Part shown: one piece after another, positions 12,103 through 22,556 of the stretch | How the letters are laid out: each line of letters begins with the position of its first letter | Numbering within the stretch: the stretch's first letter is position 1 | Assembly (NCBI GenBank): GCA_047967505.1 | Contig: CM106541.1 | Origin: Dipteris shenzhenensis | Taxonomy: Eukaryota > Polypodiophyta > Polypodiopsida > Gleicheniales | Reading direction: 5' to 3' (one strand) | Length of the DNA: 64,000 nt | Program-made: the position numbers and the translations under genes | The notes under the pieces: generated by a model | Told to the model about the DNA's origin: nothing | What the model saw: the letters and a program-made list of their open reading frames with translations, nothing else | The model's database searches: none

Positions 12103-12318
12103 CTCCCTCCTTCTCCTCCTTCTCCTCCTCCTCCTCCATCTCCTCCTCCTCCCTCCTCCTCCTCCTCCTTCCTCCCTCCTCCTCCTCCTCCTCCCTCCTC
12201 CTCCCTCCTCCTTCTCCTCCCTTCTCCTCCTTCTCCTCCCCCCTTCTCCTCCTCCTCCCTCCCTCCCTCCTCCTCCACTCCCCTCTCTCTTTCTCCTCCT
12301 TCCTTGTCCCTCCTCCTC
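12103..12318 (+). repeat. CTC/CTT microsatellite
   Basis: About 215 bp of interrupted CTC, CTT and CCT triplets on the plus strand. It produces spurious Leu/Pro-rich or Glu/Gly/Arg-rich open frames in several phases, none of which is a gene. Confidence 0.9.
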
Positions 12319-12700
12319 AACCCTTACCCCTCGAATCCGCAAAGGAGACTAGCTCTCCACTCCTCTCAACCTTGGACTCCTCATAAACCCTACAACCCCC
12401 TCTGAATCTTGGAACTCTAAGTTAGCTCTCTCAACCGTGTCCCCCTTTCAAACCCTGAAATCCCCTTCTAAACCCTTGAACTCTTGTGGAGGCAAGAGCC
12501 TCCATCAATCGTTGTGATCAATTTCTCTTTCTCATTCATGCACGCATGAGTTCTTCTTTTCACACTTTAGCCTACACCTCTCACCGAAACACGACCCTAG
12601 GACCTATGCTACACTTGTTGCTACTACAACGAGCAATGACATGACTGTAGGTGACCAACACCCTTAGAACTTACACTTGGGAGAAACATAGACAACATTT

Positions 12701-12717
12701 TGGTGCCACTGTCGGGG
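12701..12717 (+). promoter_or_regulatory. Gypsy-2 primer binding site
   Basis: TGGTGCCACTGTCGGGG follows ACATTT, closely resembling the TGGCGCCGTTGCCGGGG sites (tRNA-Asp type) that follow the 5' LTR of many plant Athila/Tat-like gypsy elements. It marks the inner edge of the LTR. Confidence 0.6.
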
Positions 12718-13972
12718 AGGTTAGCGCACCTAAAGCAAAAGTGGAGCACGTGTTTGCATGTGTGAAAAAGAACCCCCTTTGAAAAACCATTCAAGATACA
12801 TCCCTCAAGGCAAAGGAGTGAAAAAATGCTTCCAAATGGTGCAAAAGGATAATGTTGACCTACAAACTCACATTAATACACTAAACACCCAAAATTAACT
12901 CTTAATCCCCCCATGTCTTATAAAAGCAACACCAACCCCCCTCACTCTTTCCCCACACTTTTGCAAGTAACTTCCTTCTCCAAATTCCGTTAAGCCTCCA
13001 TATTTTCCATCCTCCAACTTCAGTCCACCATTTCCACCACCAGCACTTTTTCCATCTCCACCACTTTTTCCATCACCTTCCATGGTTAGAGTAATCACAA
13101 TTCAATTAGGTTAACTTAACTAACGAGTTAGGTTCGTGTCTAACTGATAGTTATACTAATTAGACTAGGTTAGTCAAGTCAACCGGGTTGGTTTTATTAG
13201 TCTCCCTTAGTTAGACTTTAAGTCCATTTACACCGAATTAGGGCCCAAGACCCCCGAAAAAAAAGGTCTTAAATTGACTCAAATTGAAAGGTTCATGACT
13301 TGCATATTTTGGGCCCAAATTGGACATGGATTGAACCACGGATTCACACACAGAACCTCCACGCTACGAGGAATTTTTCTAGTCCATTCAACACCATTTA
13401 GGCATCCATAACACTCGTCAATTTTCACCCCTGTGTGGGCTACTTTTTTGCACTATTTCGCTCATATGATTCCACTGTGACCTCCAATTGACAATCCGTT
13501 TGCACCGGCACATTGTTCCCACTCACGTGGGACAATCCTAGGCACATTTTTAACCCTACTACACTAACGCATCTCTAACCCCCCTAACATTTTTTACTCC
13601 TTCTTTGGGAGCCCTTATCTTAGCCGTTTGGAGACCAATCGCACCCAGTCTAATGCTAAGATTCACTCACGCAATGTCCAATCTCAAACGATAATTTTCA
13701 AGTCTTCTTACCATCATCTTCAGTCTCGGTAGTCACCATTATGTAGGCACTGATTTTGACTCATCGATTGCATTTTTTTGCCATTATCAGGCTACGAAGG
13801 TAGAAATTAATTGCAAATTTCAAAGTCAAATGCACTCACTTAAAGGATACACTTGAGCATTGTGTATGCACCTAAGAACTCTGGATGAAGACTAGCGCCT
13901 GCATACTTTTGCGAGCTTTCTTCGGCCCTCGACGCTCTTCAAGAATTCAACCTCTCACCATCAACAAGCAGC
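12718..13972 (+). other. Gypsy-2 untranslated leader
   Basis: About 1.25 kb between primer site and gag with no coherent frame. It contains short TTAGGTT/GAGTTAG-type iterations around 13100-13200 and an AT/GC-balanced stretch. A long leader is usual for plant gypsy elements. Confidence 0.4.
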
Positions 13973-14210
13973 ATGGAGGACCTAACAGTTGAAGAAGAAA
14001 TAGGTAACGATGATCTGCATCCTGATATCTCCTTGGAGAACAATGCAATTATAACCACAACAACAATGGCATACGACACTTTGGTAAATTGGAAATGCCA
14101 AAGTACAATGGACGAGGGAAGCTCGCCAGGTTCCTTCAACTCTTCGACACATCATGTTGTGCTAGAGGCAATCAATCAAATGAAACCAAAGCCCCTAGCA
14201 CCAAATTTTA
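13973..14210 (+). pseudogene. Gypsy-2 gag N-terminal part (plus strand)
   Basis: One plus frame around 14085-14210 reads LEMPKYNGRGKLARFLQLF, the conserved gypsy gag block in which a PxYxGxG turn is followed by an amphipathic helix. The frame opens from an acidic N-terminus beginning MEDLTVEEE (13973) after one frameshift. It stops making sense abruptly at about 14210, where the inverted block begins. The next gag residues are found on the opposite strand beside 18600. Confidence 0.6.
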
Positions 14211-15244
14211 CTGAAATTACCTTTTCTTCTTCAGGTGGGGGGGAGTATTGTGAAGATTCGATCCATCCCTTGAAAATCTCCCACATTGTAGGGAAATATC
14301 TTAGGAAGGTCCCAATTAGCATCGTGATGGGCAGCTTATCAAGCTTGCTAGTGCAGTGCCATCCAATTGGGGATGTTTTGCATGTTGCTCTATTACTCGC
14401 TGGAATTTGTTGGGATCAATCACTGTGTCAATGCTAGGTGCTGATGGTGCTCTGACCTATGCTGCTGCCATCCTATCTATCTCAAATTTTTCTTGCTCCT
14501 ATTGTACCCATTGCTTCAAGGCTTGGTAACGTGCCTTTTCAGTTTCAGCATTGGGGTATGCTTCCTTGGCTCCTTGGGTGGCACTTTCCGTGGATGTGCT
14601 AAGCATGGTCTCACTGTATTGTGGGATTGGCATGGCTTGTTTTGGCAGATGGCTCTTTGCTTTTTGAGCGAAAAGGAGTTTTTGCTGTGCCGCTTATTTC
14701 TGCTATCTTGTTATGATCAAGATTGCCTAGGATGCTACACTTTGTGTTGCCACAATGTGATTTTCCACACTTATCATCTCTAGGGGTACATTAGGTTTTA
14801 TTTTTGTGGTTGGTTGAGGCTTTGTTCTTAGTGGGCAATCCATGCAACCATGCCCAACTTTGCATTCCTTGCACACAGATTGGAATGTAATGGGGTTACC
14901 CTTGTGTGGGCATTCTTCTATGCTGTGATTTTCTCCACAACCAAAACACTTGATGGGTGTTCGATATGTGGTGGGCCTTACTTGATTAGCATACAATGGG
15001 ATGAGTCCTTCAACACCATCCATGTAGTACATAGGGTATTCTGTTTCATACTCATAGTGAGGTTCCAGCTCTTCAGGTTGGAGTTATTGCACCGGAACTA
15101 CTAGAGCAAGATTGGGAGCCCGTGGATATTGTGGAGGATTGGGACTCCTCATTAGTTGAGGCACTTGTGTTGTCACCGGGAGTGGGTTGAGACGTGGCAA
15201 TTGTGCATTACTATGCCAGTGTTGGTTGTCTGTACATTGGGATT

Positions 15245-15532
15245 TGAAGTGCGAATTGATGTGTGTGTGTGTGTGTGTGTGTGCTATGGGATTGGAGTCC
15301 TATGCAAGGAGTGAGTGAGTGTAGGTGTGCTAGAAGGTTCTAGTGACTTGGCAGTTAGGTATGTCAGGTTGGTGTGATGTGTGAGTGATCATAGGAGGTG
15401 ACTGATTGAGATAATCATGGAGATGATTGTGGATTTGGGATCTACCAACATGGAGGCAATTGCCTATATATGTAACCACTCATGAATAAAGATTTGTTCA
15501 TTGTGCCTCATTGCTTTCTCTATGAACCAACA
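15245..15532 (+). repeat. Copia-D 5' LTR
   Basis: Starts TGAAGTGCGAATTGATG and ends GAACCAACA. It includes a GT microsatellite (about 15259-15283) that accounts for most of the length difference from the 3' LTR, and a TATATATG box (near 15464) followed by CATGAATAAAG, a likely promoter and polyadenylation region. Confidence 0.85.
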
Positions 15533-15534
15533 TG

Positions 15535-15546
15535 TGGTATCAGAGC
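15535..15546 (+). promoter_or_regulatory. Copia-D primer binding site
   Basis: TGGTATCAGAGC, exactly complementary to the 3' end of plant initiator-Met tRNA, two bases after the LTR end. Confidence 0.9.
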
Positions 15547-16460
15547 TTGCTGAGAATTCTAGTTCCTAGAAAGAGAATCCAGGAGATTCTTTGAAGATTT
15601 CCTCTAGATTCTCTCTTTTTCCCCAAATGGAGTTTTCTTCCACCTTCCCCCCATGAACTGCCTTAATATTATTCTCCTCCTACAAGCCACCATTGCTGCA
15701 GCCTTTTCAACTATAGATTCCCCTACTTAGGGCGCACTTCCACCTAAGAGGAATGGAAGGAAATTGAAGGAATTTTGCTTCTACAACCCATGTTGAGACT
15801 CGCATCCCACGCCATTTCTGTCGACTCATCTTGTTGGAGCCTCCATTCCCAAAATGGTCTGAGGCATGCTTAGGCGACCCTATGGGCTACTTGTTGGTGA
15901 ATTTTAAGGGTAAATGGTCAAGGGAATGAGGAGAAACTAAAGAAAAACTAGGCGGGTTTTGAAGAAGACATGGTTTTTGGAGGTGGAGAAGATGTTGCTG
16001 CCCCTAATGGTGTGAAGCTTCATTTGGTCTAAGACTTGCACTGAGTCTTCTACTTCCAAGTACCTTTGACTGTGCAATAAATGCTCTCTGCTTGATGCTT
16101 TGTGGAGTGAGGTAGCAATCCTCCAAGGTTCCTCTGAAATCAAAGATTCAGAGATTCCTTTTTCAATTCAAAGGATGTTATTTGGAGCTCAGTTTATTGT
16201 GATTTCTTGACAACATGCCAAGCTGTCAATCTTCTTCAAATGCCAAGAAGACTACAAGGACAAAGTACAAGGTAAAGAAGACCCCAATTAAGAGGATGTG
16301 GGAGAAGAAAACTGGTTATGCATATGCCAAACAACTAGGATTTTTTTAATTCTTATCTTGCAATTTGCATCTATATGGTGAAGGTGATTTCTTTGTTCAG
16401 AAAGATTGATCTTTTGTAAAGGGATTAGACACCACCATTAAATTGGTAAGACCTTCCCAA

Positions 16461-17254
16461 ATGGCCTCCAAACTCAATATAGATAAGTTTGAAGGAGAGG
16501 GGTTTCACACTTGGCAAACAAAACTGAAATTTATTCTCATGAAAATGGGAATATGGAAGGTGGTTAATGGAAAAGAAACTAAACCTACAACTAGGGAAGG
16601 AGAAGCTTCATGGCTTCCTAAAGATGAAAAAGCACTAGCCATAATTGCTCTTGGTTTGAGTGATTCTTTCATCCACCACATTGATGGATGTGAGACTGCT
16701 CATGCTGCATGGACTCATCTTGAGCATGTTTTTGGAGCACAGGGGAAATGCTCGAAGTTTAGCTTGCTTATCAAGTTCTTTGATTTAAAATTGGATAGAG
16801 GAGAAAATATCTCTCTTCACATCTAAGTTCAACGAAGATCATATTGACACAGTTATCTGGCATCAAGTTTAATCTTGATGAAGATATTGTAATTGCCATC
16901 TTACTTAGAAGTCTAACTAAAGAATATGGCACTATTGTTACCACACTTACCAATATATTAGAGATAAGTCTAGTGGAAATTGAAGCATCCCTCTTGGAAG
17001 AGGAAAGGAAGATCAAACAAAGAAGTGACTTCAAAAAAGGGGCATGTTTGGCCAAAATCAACTTCAAGGGAAAGAGCAAAATGAAGTGCAACTTTTGTGG
17101 AAAACTTGGACGCTTTGAAAAAGAATGTTATGTAAAGAAGAGATGTTTAGTCAACCTTGTTAAAGAAGTAGAGACAGAAGAAAAAGAAGAAGAACCAGGG
17201 AATGTTAAAGCTCTCACTGCTTACAATACCCAAGTCAATTCTGACAAGGGTTAG
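16461..17254 (+). pseudogene. Copia-D gag, one frameshift
   Basis: Starts MASKLNIDKFEGEGFHTWQ, a typical copia gag N-terminus, with the AWTHLEHVFG helix (residues about 80-90). The frame ends at 16826 and continues in another phase from about 16844 (LSGIKFNLDEDIV, LLRSLTKEYG). The zinc knuckle near 17090 reads CNFCGKLGRFEKEC, where the zinc-binding His is replaced by Arg. The C-terminus is Glu/Lys-rich and ends at a TAG at 17252-17254. Gag would form the particle and package the RNA. The His loss probably weakens nucleic-acid binding. It resembles Copia-C gag (GEGFHT block). Confidence 0.75.
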
Positions 17255-17529
17255 GATCCATATGTTTTCTAAGTGTGTGTAAGGTCAATAATGGTTCTCT
17301 GCCATGGATAGTCCATCCTTAAATGATTGTTAGTCTTTTGAGATTTTTCCTTGTTGGACTCATGGGGCTTTTCATACATAGTCAGTGTCTATCTCCTAGT
17401 TGTAAACCAAGAATCCTAAGAGTGAGTCACAGGTTGGGGCCATGTGTGTTGCCACATGATGGTGGGCAAGCCATGGAGCATCCCATGTACTACTATTGAG
17501 GGATGAGGTCATCAATTTGTGGGGGGGAA
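17255..17529 (+). other. Copia-D 3' untranslated region and polypurine tract
   Basis: No frame continues past gag. The last nine bases before the LTR are GGGGGGGAA (17521-17529), a typical plus-strand priming polypurine tract. Confidence 0.75.
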
Positions 17530-17807
17530 TGAAGGGCAAATTGATGTGTTTGTGTGTGTGCCTACGGGCTTGGAGTCCTATGCAAGGAGTGTGTGGCTGT
17601 AGGTGTGCTAGAAGGTTCTAGTGACAGTAGTTAGGTATGTCAAGTTGGTGTGATGTGTGAGTGATCATAGGAGGTAACTGATTGAGATAATCATGGAGAT
17701 GATTGTGGATCTGGGATCTACAACATGGAGGAAGTTGCCTATATATGTAACCACTCATGAATAAAGATTTGTTCATTGTGCCTCATTGCTTTCTCTATGA
17801 ACCAACA
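17530..17807 (+). repeat. Copia-D 3' LTR
   Basis: Begins TGAAGGGCAAATTGATG and ends GAACCAACA; matches the 5' LTR throughout with scattered substitutions and a much shorter GT tract. The following GGATT duplicates the bases before the 5' LTR. Confidence 0.85.
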
Positions 17808-18600
17808 GGATTGGCGGCTATTGGTATTGTTGGGGCTGGGTTATGCTACACTCATATTGTAGAAACAAGTATTTACATCATGCTCTATAACATTGCAAAT
17901 GGGACACCATAACCATGGGGGCTAAGCCACTTCTCATGGGTTTAGTCTATTCCTCAAGATTGAGCATTTATTGGCTATATGGTTGGCCATATAGTGTGGG
18001 CACCAAATATTTTCTCTTCATGTGGTGGGTATTGTGGTGGCTAAGAGACACGCAGCTTTTGCTCGATCACTTGCATCATTTTATCTTTTACTCTTAGGGC
18101 CATGGCTTCCACTCTGTCCTCGGTGGTGTGATATTTATTGGAAGTGCTTCCCTTCTTCGAAGATTTCTTCTCGTGTTGAATTGATTTATAGCCATCACTA
18201 TCACTATCAAAATCGATCATGCCATCCTCAATGTCAATTGCAACTTCACAAGTGTCGGTAAAATGTGCATAGATGCTAACTTTTTTCATGTCCTTGTGAA
18301 TGGATTTTTTCAGGCCAGGGATGAACCATGCTATGAGGTACTTGTCATCTAGATGGGGATCACACTTTGCTATTAATCTTTTCATTCTTCCTAAGTATGT
18401 TCTAACCTTTTCTTTATTGCGCATATCTATATTGCCTAGTTGTAATATGCAGAGTTATCTTGTAGCCTTTCTCTTTGGAATCTTCTTCTGAACTACTTAG
18501 ATAGTAGTGCCCATGTGGCTCTTTCCTCTACGAGGAGGTCGAGGTACCATTCTGAAGCCTCATTGGTTAGGGCCATCAGGAGCCACGCGATGACATAAAA

Positions 18601-18953
18601 AATGTAACTATCCCGTTGGAGCATAAAGCCTTTGGTCAATACCTAGCATTAGTGGACGGCGGAGCTAGAGTAAACATTCTGGCAAGAGAGCTATATGAAG
18701 AATGGGGCCTACCTCCAATGCAGAAGGCCACATTTAACATCTGCCTAGCTAACCACACAAAAATGAATCCATTGGGTATCATTGACAATGTGTCAACAAA
18801 AATTGTTGGAGTAAGGTTCACTCTCCAGTTTACCATCTTGGATCTTCCCAAGGGGGGGTTTCCATTTTCCGAGCAGAAATCCCCAAGCAGCAAGTGGCAT
18901 GTCTGAGAATATGGCCAAAAACACTATTATTGGACCTAAATGTAGTACATCAC
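18601..18953 (+). pseudogene. Gypsy-2 aspartic protease fragment
   Basis: The frame reads EHKAFGQYLALVDGGARVNI followed by LARELYEEWGLPP and a hydrophobic strand, the retropepsin pattern of plant gypsy elements. The catalytic D-S/T-G triad is D-G-G here, so activity is doubtful. The frame ends about 18906 and weak protease-like sequence reaches the Copia-B insertion at 18954. No reverse transcriptase is found after Copia-B. The reading phase at the left edge joins cleanly to the gag tail across the inversion breakpoint. Confidence 0.65.
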
Positions 18954-19124
18954 TGAGAGTGCTCTCAACGGAAGCAAGAACGGAAGAAGGAGAGAGAGAG
19001 ACAGAGAGCCACACAAGTTTTGGTGGGTGCAGAACCACCCTAATCTTCTTTTTCATTCATTTATATATGTGTTTGAGTATTGTACATAACCGGGGTAAAG
19101 GCACAGTGACCTTTAACCCCCACA
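18954..19124 (-). repeat. Copia-B 3' LTR
   Basis: 171 bp, unusually short for copia. On plus it starts TGAGAGTGCTCTCAACGG and ends TTAACCCCCACA. The inner terminus (TTGAGAG-TG-CTCTCAA with the adjoining base at the other copy) can fold into a small hairpin. Confidence 0.9.
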
Positions 19125-19140
19125 ACCTCCCACTTAAAGG
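19125..19140 (-). promoter_or_regulatory. Copia-B polypurine tract
   Basis: Read on minus, AAGTGGGAGGT lies immediately before the 3' LTR, the expected place for plus-strand DNA priming. Confidence 0.55.
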
Positions 19141-19177
19141 ACAATGTGCCTTTAAGGGAGAACAACCAGTGAGCATA

Positions 19178-19672
19178 CTATCCAATGCCCATCAATACAT
19201 GACAATACTCAAACCGTTGACTAGGTAGACTCTTCGTCAGCATATCTGCAGGGTTATCATCTGTATGAACCTTGACAAGCTCTATGCACTTGTCCTCAAG
19301 TACCTCCCTGATGAAATGGTACCTGACCTCAATGTGTTTGGTCTTTGCATGAAAGACCGGATTCCATGCTAGCTGAATAGCACTCATGGAATCACTATGC
19401 AATGTCGGTACACCTGTATGAATCCCCAAATCTCCCACTAGCCGATCAAGCCATATAGCCTCCTTGCAACCCTCTGTGGCTGCAACAACATACTCAGCCT
19501 CTGTGGTAGACAAAGCAACGCACTTCTGTGCACGAGACATCCATGACACTGCACCGCCTACAAAGGTGAACACATAACCAGAAGTGGATCTCCTACTATC
19601 CACATGCCCTATCCACATGCCCTGCATAGTCTGAATCTGTGTACCCAAGTACATGCATGTCTCCTCTACCAA
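19178..19672 (-). pseudogene. Copia-B RNase H
   Basis: Contains GAVSWMSRAQKCVALSTTEA (residues 40-59; the usual SSTEAEY block), a DSMSAIQLAWNPVFHAKTKH segment with the conserved D and the H of TKHIEVRYHFIRE, and the ending HTDDNPADMLTKSLP. This domain degrades the RNA strand of the RNA-DNA hybrid. It overlaps the end of the reverse-transcriptase frame in another phase, so at least one frameshift separates them. The domain itself looks complete. Confidence 0.85.
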
Positions 19673-20719
19673 AGCAAATGCACATCTCCTTGGTACCCTT
19701 CATGTACCTCATGATGCACTTAACTGCCTCCCAATGCCTCTTTCCTGGATTAGCCATATACCTGCTAACAACTCCCACTACAAATGCAATGTCTGGTCTA
19801 GTAGCTATCATAGCATACATAAGACTCCCAACCACTGATGCATAAGGAACCTTAGCCATCATGGCCCTCTCCTCATCTGATTTGGGACTATCTGTATGAC
19901 TCAGTTTCACATATGGAGGCAATGGAGTACTCACTGCCTTCCCCCCCTCCATATTGAAACGCTGCAATACTTTTGTGACATACTCTTTTTGTGAAAGCCA
20001 AAGGAGTTTCCTACTCCGATCACGCGCGATGCGCATACCAAGAATATGACCTGCAAATCCCAAATCCTTCATATCAAAGGCCTCATGCAACTTGGCCTTT
20101 AATGCATCTAGCTCATAAGTATTCTTGCTAGCCAATAGCATATCATCCACATATAGTGCCAGGATTATCAGGCTACTATCCTTAGCCCTTTTAGTGTAGA
20201 GGCAGTGATCAATTTCACTCCTTCTAAAACCCTGGGACCGAATGAAAGCATCAAACTTCTGATACCATTCTCTAGGTGCTTGCTTAAGACCATAGAGACT
20301 CTTCTTCAGCTTGCAAACTAAATGCTCTTTGCCCTTTTCTTCAAAGCCTTCCGGCTGAACCATGTAAATTTCCTCATGCAAATCCCCATGCAAGAAAGCT
20401 GTCTTGACATCCATCTGCATAAGCTCCATATCCTCTAATGCCACTAGTCCAAGCATGCATCTAAGTGTGGTCATCTTCACAACCGGAGAGAATATCTCAT
20501 CAAAGTCCACACCCTTCTCTTGCTTGAACCCTTTAGCAACCAAACGGGCCTTGTACCTAGGCACACATCACCTGTGACCTTCATTTTGTAGACCCATTTA
20601 CATGGCAATGCTTTCTTTCCATGTGGCAAAGAAACCAAGTCCCAAGTCTTATTCTTCATAAGTGAACTCATCTCTGATTGCATAGCATACTCCCACTTGC
20701 GTTGATCCTCACGCATCAT
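19596..20719 (-). pseudogene. Copia-B reverse transcriptase
   Basis: Two overlapping frames: 20719-20477 (REDQRKWEYAMQSEMSSLMK and KTWDLVSLP) and 20564-19596 (YKARLVAKGFKQEKGVDF, MDVKTAFLHGDL, LKKSLYGLKQAPREW). The catalytic box ALYVDDMLLAS is at about 20142-20153. The C-terminal SLMYAMIATRPDIAFVVGVV block is present. A short gap of sequence around the KWVYKMK motif causes the frameshift near 20560. The domain otherwise has all its motifs. Confidence 0.85.
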
Positions 20720-21741
20720 AGCCTCTTTGTAGCAAGAAGGCTCCCCTCAATCATCACATAGTCTACCCTTGGAACAAACCTATCAGGTGGTCTAGACACT
20801 CTAGATGATCTTCTCAAGGGCATTTCAGCTTGCTGTCCCATTTGCATATCAGCCACATTTGGCTCATCATTTCCACCAATAGATGATCCATCATCTACCC
20901 TTGATTGTATACCTGTGGGAGTACTTGGTGGCACCATTTCTTGCACATTTGGTGCATGGACAGCTTGCTGTCTATCAACATATGCAGGTGGATTCACATC
21001 CTGGAAAGTGATTCTCCTCATTTCCACATCCCTCATGGGTGCCTTATGCATCTTCTTCTCATTGAAGACCACATCATGGCTATGTATGATCTTCTTTGCT
21101 TCTGGATCCCAGAGACGATAGCCCATCTCTCCACTTTCACCATAACCCAGAAAGATGCATTTCCTAGACTTAGGATCTAGCTTCTTTCGAAGCTCTTTTG
21201 GCACATGTGCATATGCCTCACATCCAAATATACGCAAATGAGAGTAAGAGGGCTTCTTGCCACTCCATGCCTCTTCAGGGATACCACCATCCACACTCTT
21301 ACTAGGTGATCTATTGATCACATGCACTGCAGTCTTCATTGCCTCAGCCCAAAAACCACCAGAAAGACTTGCATTGGAAAGCATGCAGTGCAACCTTTCT
21401 TGAATGGTACGGTTCATCTTTTCTGCAACTGGATTTTGCTCTGGACTACGAGGGGATGTGAGCTCCCTCTTGATCCCACGAGTATCACAGAAATGCTAAA
21501 AGTCATGAGAGAGATACTCTCCACCATTGTCAGTCCGTAGGCATTTAAGCGTTCTACCTGACTGATTCTCAACCAAGGCCAGCCATTTCTGAAATACCTG
21601 GAACACATCACTCTTCCGAGCTATAGCATAAGCCCACACTTTCCTAGTTGCATCATCAATGAATGTCACATAGTATTCAGCCCCGCCTAATGACCGTGTA
21701 GGCATGGGACCACATACGTCTGAATGCACCAAATCAAGCAT
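20716..21741 (-). pseudogene. Copia-B integrase core and C-terminus
   Basis: 21741-21496 gives [20 protein letters not shown] and [18 protein letters not shown] with the first catalytic Asp, then [14 protein letters not shown] with the second. 21417-20716 starts MNRTIQERLHCMLSNA, the region of the third catalytic residue, and contains the copia GKKPSYSHLRIFGCEAYAHV block and the CIFLGYG strand. A TAG (plus strand CTA near 21496) separates the two parts. This enzyme inserts the cDNA into the genome. Confidence 0.85.
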
Positions 21742-21783
21742 TTCAAACTCTTTCTTTCCCCTTCTTTTATGGGCTGATTTAGT

Positions 21784-22413
21784 CTACTTCCCATAGAGAC
21801 AGTGCTCACAAAATTCAAAATCAGAGAAACTCAAATGCGGTACATAACCCAAATGGCATAAGAGTTTCATTACATTCTGGCTCATGTGCCCCAACCTGCA
21901 ATGCCACAAAGAAGTGCTTGGCTGCTCAGTTATTGCAACAACATGATCAAATACCCCTGATACATGTAAGGGATACAAAGTCCCACACTTGGCACCCCTG
22001 GCCAAAAGCATAGAGCCCTTCTGAATTTTCCAACTCTGAAAGCCAAAAGTGGTGTGAAAACCAGCATCATCTAGCTGACCCACTGAAATAAGACTCTTGG
22101 TCAACTTAGGCACATGTCTCACATGTTTCAAAACAAATGCAGACCCATTTGCAAAAGAAAACTTTATGTCACCTGCTCCCACTATGTCACATGCATAGTC
22201 ATTTCCAAGATGCACACAACCTGTCTTTCCACTATCATAAGTGGAGAACCATTCCCTATGGGGAGTAACATGGAATGAAGCACCAGAATCCAAAATCCAA
22301 TTCTGGGAATATGCATCATCTGAAGTGGTAATCAACTCTGCAGATAAACTAGACATGAAGAGAACATCATTGTCACTATCATGTGTGACTGCATTGATCT
22401 CCTCGATCTTCAC
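21784..22413 (-). pseudogene. Copia-B protease and pre-integrase zinc region
   Basis: The frame contains WILDSGASFHVTPHREWF with the DSGA catalytic triad of copia retropepsins (residues about 40-44). It then has VRHVPKLTKSLISVGQL and LWHCRLGHMSQNVMKLL, ending CEHCLYGK, the HHCC zinc-binding region that precedes integrase. The frame is intact over 209 codons, making it the best-preserved part of the element. Confidence 0.85.
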
Positions 22414-22556
22414 TTTTCCTTTGTCCTCCCTTGGACTCTCTTCCTTTTGATTTGCACCCCAATCAGTCTCTCCTCACCAAGGGCACACTGATCCATAGAG
22501 ATGGCATATTGCTTCGCACCATCCTTGACCATCACCTCAAGGAAGCAGCCCAATTC

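Larger units (their letters stand above)
11690..12696 (+). repeat. probable Gypsy-2 5' LTR
   Basis: Roughly 1 kb placed directly upstream of a gypsy-type primer site. It contains a TATA-like box (TATAAATA at 11949) followed by a plausible transcript start, a repeated motif CTTTGTGTAGAGAC (near 11808 and 11835), and a pyrimidine-rich microsatellite. No second copy exists in the window, so the LTR identity is inferred from position, and its left edge (set after the last LINE-like sequence) may be off by some tens of bases. Confidence 0.45.
15245..17807 (+). mobile_element. Copia-D: complete gag-only LTR retrotransposon
   Basis: A 2,563-bp element with LTRs of 288 and 278 bp beginning TGAAG and ending ACCAACA, flanked by GGATT on both sides (15240-15244 and 17808-17812). 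It has a perfect initiator-Met primer site and a G-rich polypurine tract, but between them only a gag frame. No protease, integrase or reverse transcriptase is present. It is therefore non-autonomous and must use enzymes from another copia element, like the TR-GAG class described in plants. It sits inside the Gypsy-2 gag. Confidence 0.85.
14211..18600 (-). pseudogene. Gypsy-2 gag central and C-terminal part, in an inverted block split by Copia-D
   Basis: Reading minus from 18600: MALTNEASEWYLDLLVEE and a FRRRFQRE helix (gag core), then MRNKEKVRTYLGRMKRL (18424) through an acidic region to about 18041. Copia-D then interrupts. Beyond it, 15032-14727 carries two zinc knuckles, CFGCGENHSIEEC and CKECKVGHGCMDC, both of CX2CX3HX4C spacing, one residue shorter than the usual CX2CX4HX4C. 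A Gln/Glu-rich tail runs to about 14211 with stops. The direction is opposite to the flanking gag start and protease. Both ends fall exactly where the plus-strand gag and protease would need it. Confidence 0.65.
11690..18953 (+). mobile_element. Gypsy-2: plus-strand Ty3/gypsy relic with inverted gag block
   Basis: Parts in order: a probable LTR with TATA box, a primer site, a leader, the start of gag on plus, an inverted stretch carrying the rest of gag on minus, then a plus-strand protease. Reverse transcriptase, integrase and the 3' LTR are not seen. Copia-D sits in the inverted block and Copia-B follows the protease. The sequence joined across Copia-B (from 24898) shows no gypsy pol, so the element was already truncated there. 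The left LTR end is uncertain. Confidence 0.65.

Noticed and set aside
11992-12352. Open frames of 84-116 codons rich in Leu/Pro or Glu/Gly/Arg
   Set aside because: They overlap in several phases on both strands and simply translate the CTC/CTT microsatellite.
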